Assembly (NCBI RefSeq): GCF_003061005.1
Contig: NZ_QAIK01000136.1
Coordinates: 41,665 to 80,759 of the forward strand
Source: Pseudomonas sp. HMWF021
GTDB lineage: Bacteria > Pseudomonadota > Gammaproteobacteria > Pseudomonadales > Pseudomonadaceae
Reading direction: 5' to 3'
DNA length: 39,095 bases
Shown in pieces: positions 37,526 through 39,095 of the stretch (position 1 is its first letter; every line of letters begins with the position of its first letter). The position numbers were made by a program, and so were the translations under genes. A model generated the notes under the pieces. The model did not search any database. It was not told where the DNA came from and saw only the letters and a list, made by a program, of their open reading frames with translations.

Positions 37526-38971
37526 ATGCAATGGGAAGTCGTGATCGGGCTGGAGATTCACACTCAGCTCACTACCCGATCGAAAATCTTTTCCGGTAGT
37601 TCCACCCAGTTCGGCTCCGAGCCGAACACCCAGGCCAGCCTGATCGACCTGGGCATGCCCGGCGTGTTGCCGGTGCTGAACCAGGAAGCCGTGCGCATGG
37701 CCGTGATGTTCGGTCTGGCGATTGACGCCGAGATCGGTCAGCACAACGTGTTCGCGCGTAAAAACTATTTTTACCCGGACCTGCCGAAGGGCTACCAGAT
37801 CAGCCAGATGGAATTGCCGATCGTCGGCAAGGGCCACCTGGACATCGCCCTGGAAGACGGCACCGTCAAACGTGTCGGCATTACTCGCGCACACCTGGAA
37901 GAAGACGCTGGCAAGAGCCTGCACGAAGAATTCAACGGTGCCACCGGCATCGACCTGAACCGTGCCGGCACGCCGCTGCTGGAAATCGTTTCCGAGCCGG
38001 ACATGCGCAGCGCCAAGGAAGCCGTGGCTTACGTCAAGGCGATCCACGCACTGGTGCGTTACCTGGGCATCTGCGACGGCAACATGGCCGAAGGCTCGCT
38101 GCGTTGCGATTGCAACGTATCGGTACGGCCGAAAGGCCAGGTCGAGTTCGGCACCCGCTGCGAGATCAAGAACGTCAACTCGTTCCGTTTCATCGAGAAG
38201 GCGATCAACTCCGAGATCCAGCGGCAGATCGAACTGATCGAAGACGGCGGCAAAGTGATCCAGCAGACCCGTCTGTACGATCCGAACAAGGACGAGACCC
38301 GTCCGATGCGCTCCAAAGAGGAAGCCAACGACTACCGTTACTTCCCCGATCCGGACCTGCTGCCAGTGGTCATCGAAGAGTCGTTCCTGGGCGAGGTGCG
38401 CGCCACCCTGCCGGAACTGCCACCGCAAAAACGCGAGCGCTTCCAGAGCCAGTTCGGTCTGTCGGCGTACGACGCCAACGTGCTGGCCACCAGCCGTGAG
38501 CAAGCGGACTACTTCGAGAAAGTCGCAGCCATCGGCGGCGACGCCAAACTGGCGGCGAACTGGGTGATGGTCGAGTTGGGCAGCCTGCTCAACAAGCAAG
38601 GCCTGGACATCGAGGATTCGCCGGTTTCCGCTGAACTGTTGGGCGGCATGCTGCAGCGCATCAAGGACAACACCATCTCCGGCAAGATCGCCAAAGTGGT
38701 GTTCGAAGCGATGGCCAACGGCGAAGGCACGGCAGACGAGATCATCGACAAGCGCGGTCTCAAGCAAGTGACCGACACCGGCGCGATCTCCGCAGTCCTG
38801 GACGAAATGCTCGCGGCCAACGCCGAGCAGGTCGAGCAATACCGCGCGGCAGACGAAGCCAAACGCGGCAAGATGTTCGGCTTCTTCGTCGGTCAGGCCA
38901 TGAAGGCTTCGAAAGGCAAAGCCAACCCGCAGCAAGTGAACGAACTGCTGAAAAGCAAGCTCGAAGGCTGA
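37526..38971 (+). CDS. gatB: GatB, tRNA-dependent amidotransferase subunit B
   Basis: Kinase and transamidase subunit of 481 aa. It phosphorylates misacylated Glu-tRNA(Gln) or Asp-tRNA(Asn) and amidates it. The start [15 protein letters not shown] has AGGAG 7 nt upstream. Conserved blocks include [31 protein letters not shown] and [12 protein letters not shown]. The C-terminal helical and YqeY-like tail ([28 protein letters not shown]) binds the tRNA elbow. The 146-nt gap to gatA is larger than usual because of the palindrome. Confidence 0.97.
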   Translation: MQWEVVIGLEIHTQLTTRSKIFSGSSTQFGSEPNTQASLIDLGMPGVLPVLNQEAVRMAVMFGLAIDAEIGQHNVFARKNYFYPDLPKGYQISQMELPIVGKGHLDIALEDGTVKRVGITRAHLEEDAGKSLHEEFNGATGIDLNRAGTPLLEIVSEPDMRSAKEAVAYVKAIHALVRYLGICDGNMAEGSLRCDCNVSVRPKGQVEFGTRCEIKNVNSFRFIEKAINSEIQRQIELIEDGGKVIQQTRLYDPNKDETRPMRSKEEANDYRYFPDPDLLPVVIEESFLGEVRATLPELPPQKRERFQSQFGLSAYDANVLATSREQADYFEKVAAIGGDAKLAANWVMVELGSLLNKQGLDIEDSPVSAELLGGMLQRIKDNTISGKIAKVVFEAMANGEGTADEIIDKRGLKQVTDTGAISAVLDEMLAANAEQVEQYRAADEAKRGKMFGFFVGQAMKASKGKANPQQVNELLKSKLEG

Positions 38972-38976
38972 TGCAA

Positions 38977-39005
38977 ATGGAGCCAGACCTGAAACCTGGC
39001 TCCAT
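38977..39005 (+). terminator. Hairpin after gatB
   Basis: ATGGAGCCAG (38977-38986) and CTGGCTCCAT (38996-39005) form a perfect 10-bp stem with a 9-nt loop, 6 nt after the gatB stop. It has no T-run, so its termination strength is uncertain. Confidence 0.6.
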
Positions 39006-39040
39006 CCCCTGTGGGAACAATCCATGGCGGGGGAAGTTTT

Positions 39041-39082
39041 GTGGTGAGGGGATTTATCCCCGATGGGTTGCAAAGCGACCCC
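39041..39082. repeat. Degenerate P. fluorescens intergenic repeat
   Basis: Two adjacent small hairpins, GGGGAT/ATCCCC (39048-39061) and GGGTTGC/GCGACCC (39065-39081). The layout resembles the common fluorescens-group repeat of the form GTGGCGAGGGAGCTTGCTCC followed by a second small GC hairpin. This copy is diverged and near the window edge. Confidence 0.5.
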
Positions 39083-39095
39083 AATTCTTCTGTAC

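Noticed and set aside
37493..39073. A 526-aa open frame antisense to gatB
   Set aside because: It is a shadow of gatB on the other strand and crosses the downstream hairpin and repeat. It has no recognisable domain.

Overview
The window is chromosomal DNA from a Pseudomonas of the broad P. fluorescens group. It is GC-rich throughout. The gene order algW - hisC/hisD/hisG/murA - ibaG - mlaB/C/D/E/F | kdsD/kdsC/lptC/lptA/lptB/rpoN/hpf/ptsN/rapZ/ptsO | ZIP - sodA - orfX - fumC - fagA - pmbA | darP | tldD - nit - yhdP - rng - maf - mreD/C/B | gatC/A/B matches, from memory, the PA4446-PA4484 segment of P. aeruginosa PAO1. The recurring inverted pairs of GTAGGAGCTGCCGCAGGC are the REP sequences typical of fluorescens-group genomes. 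Almost everything is core housekeeping: envelope quality control, histidine and peptidoglycan synthesis, outer-membrane lipid transport, LPS assembly, sigma-54 and nitrogen PTS, oxidative-stress defence, cell shape and tRNA amidation. No tRNA, rRNA, CRISPR array or insertion sequence was recognised.

Layout. (1) 1-1.3 kb: algW (+), closed by a strong terminator. (2) 1.3-2.65 kb: an accessory, visibly AT-richer island of two small genes on the + strand. They encode distantly related acidic, Cys-free, beta-rich proteins of unknown function. Each gene has its own terminator and each is preceded by a nearly identical promoter block: CAATATAAAAA followed directly by a 20-bp lux/las-type box (CT-N12-AG). 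This is the most novel part of the window: a likely acyl-homoserine-lactone (LuxR-type) controlled pair inserted between algW and hisC. (3) 2.7-7.6 kb (-): murA-hisG-hisD-hisC, preceded by ibaG. (4) 7.6-10.8 kb (-): mlaFEDCB phospholipid transporter. (5) 10.9-18.0 kb (+): kdsD-kdsC-lptC-lptA-lptB, then rpoN-hpf-ptsN-rapZ-ptsO. (6) 18.1-21.9 kb (-): fagA-fumC-orfX-sodA behind a Fur box, with a ZIP metal transporter only 30 nt downstream of sodA. (7) 22.1-26.5 kb: pmbA, darP, tldD and a nitrilase-family amidase, interspersed with REP pairs. (8) 26.6-35.4 kb (-): mreB-mreC-mreD-maf-rng-yhdP. mreC appears to start at an ATT codon. (9) 35.6-39.0 kb (+): gatC-gatA-gatB, with a large concentric palindrome between gatA and gatB.

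Most genes overlap or abut by a few bases, which points to translationally coupled operons. Function statements for named families are established knowledge. The lux boxes, the ATT start, the Fur box, the ZIP linkage and the palindrome are read from this sequence and remain inferences until tested.
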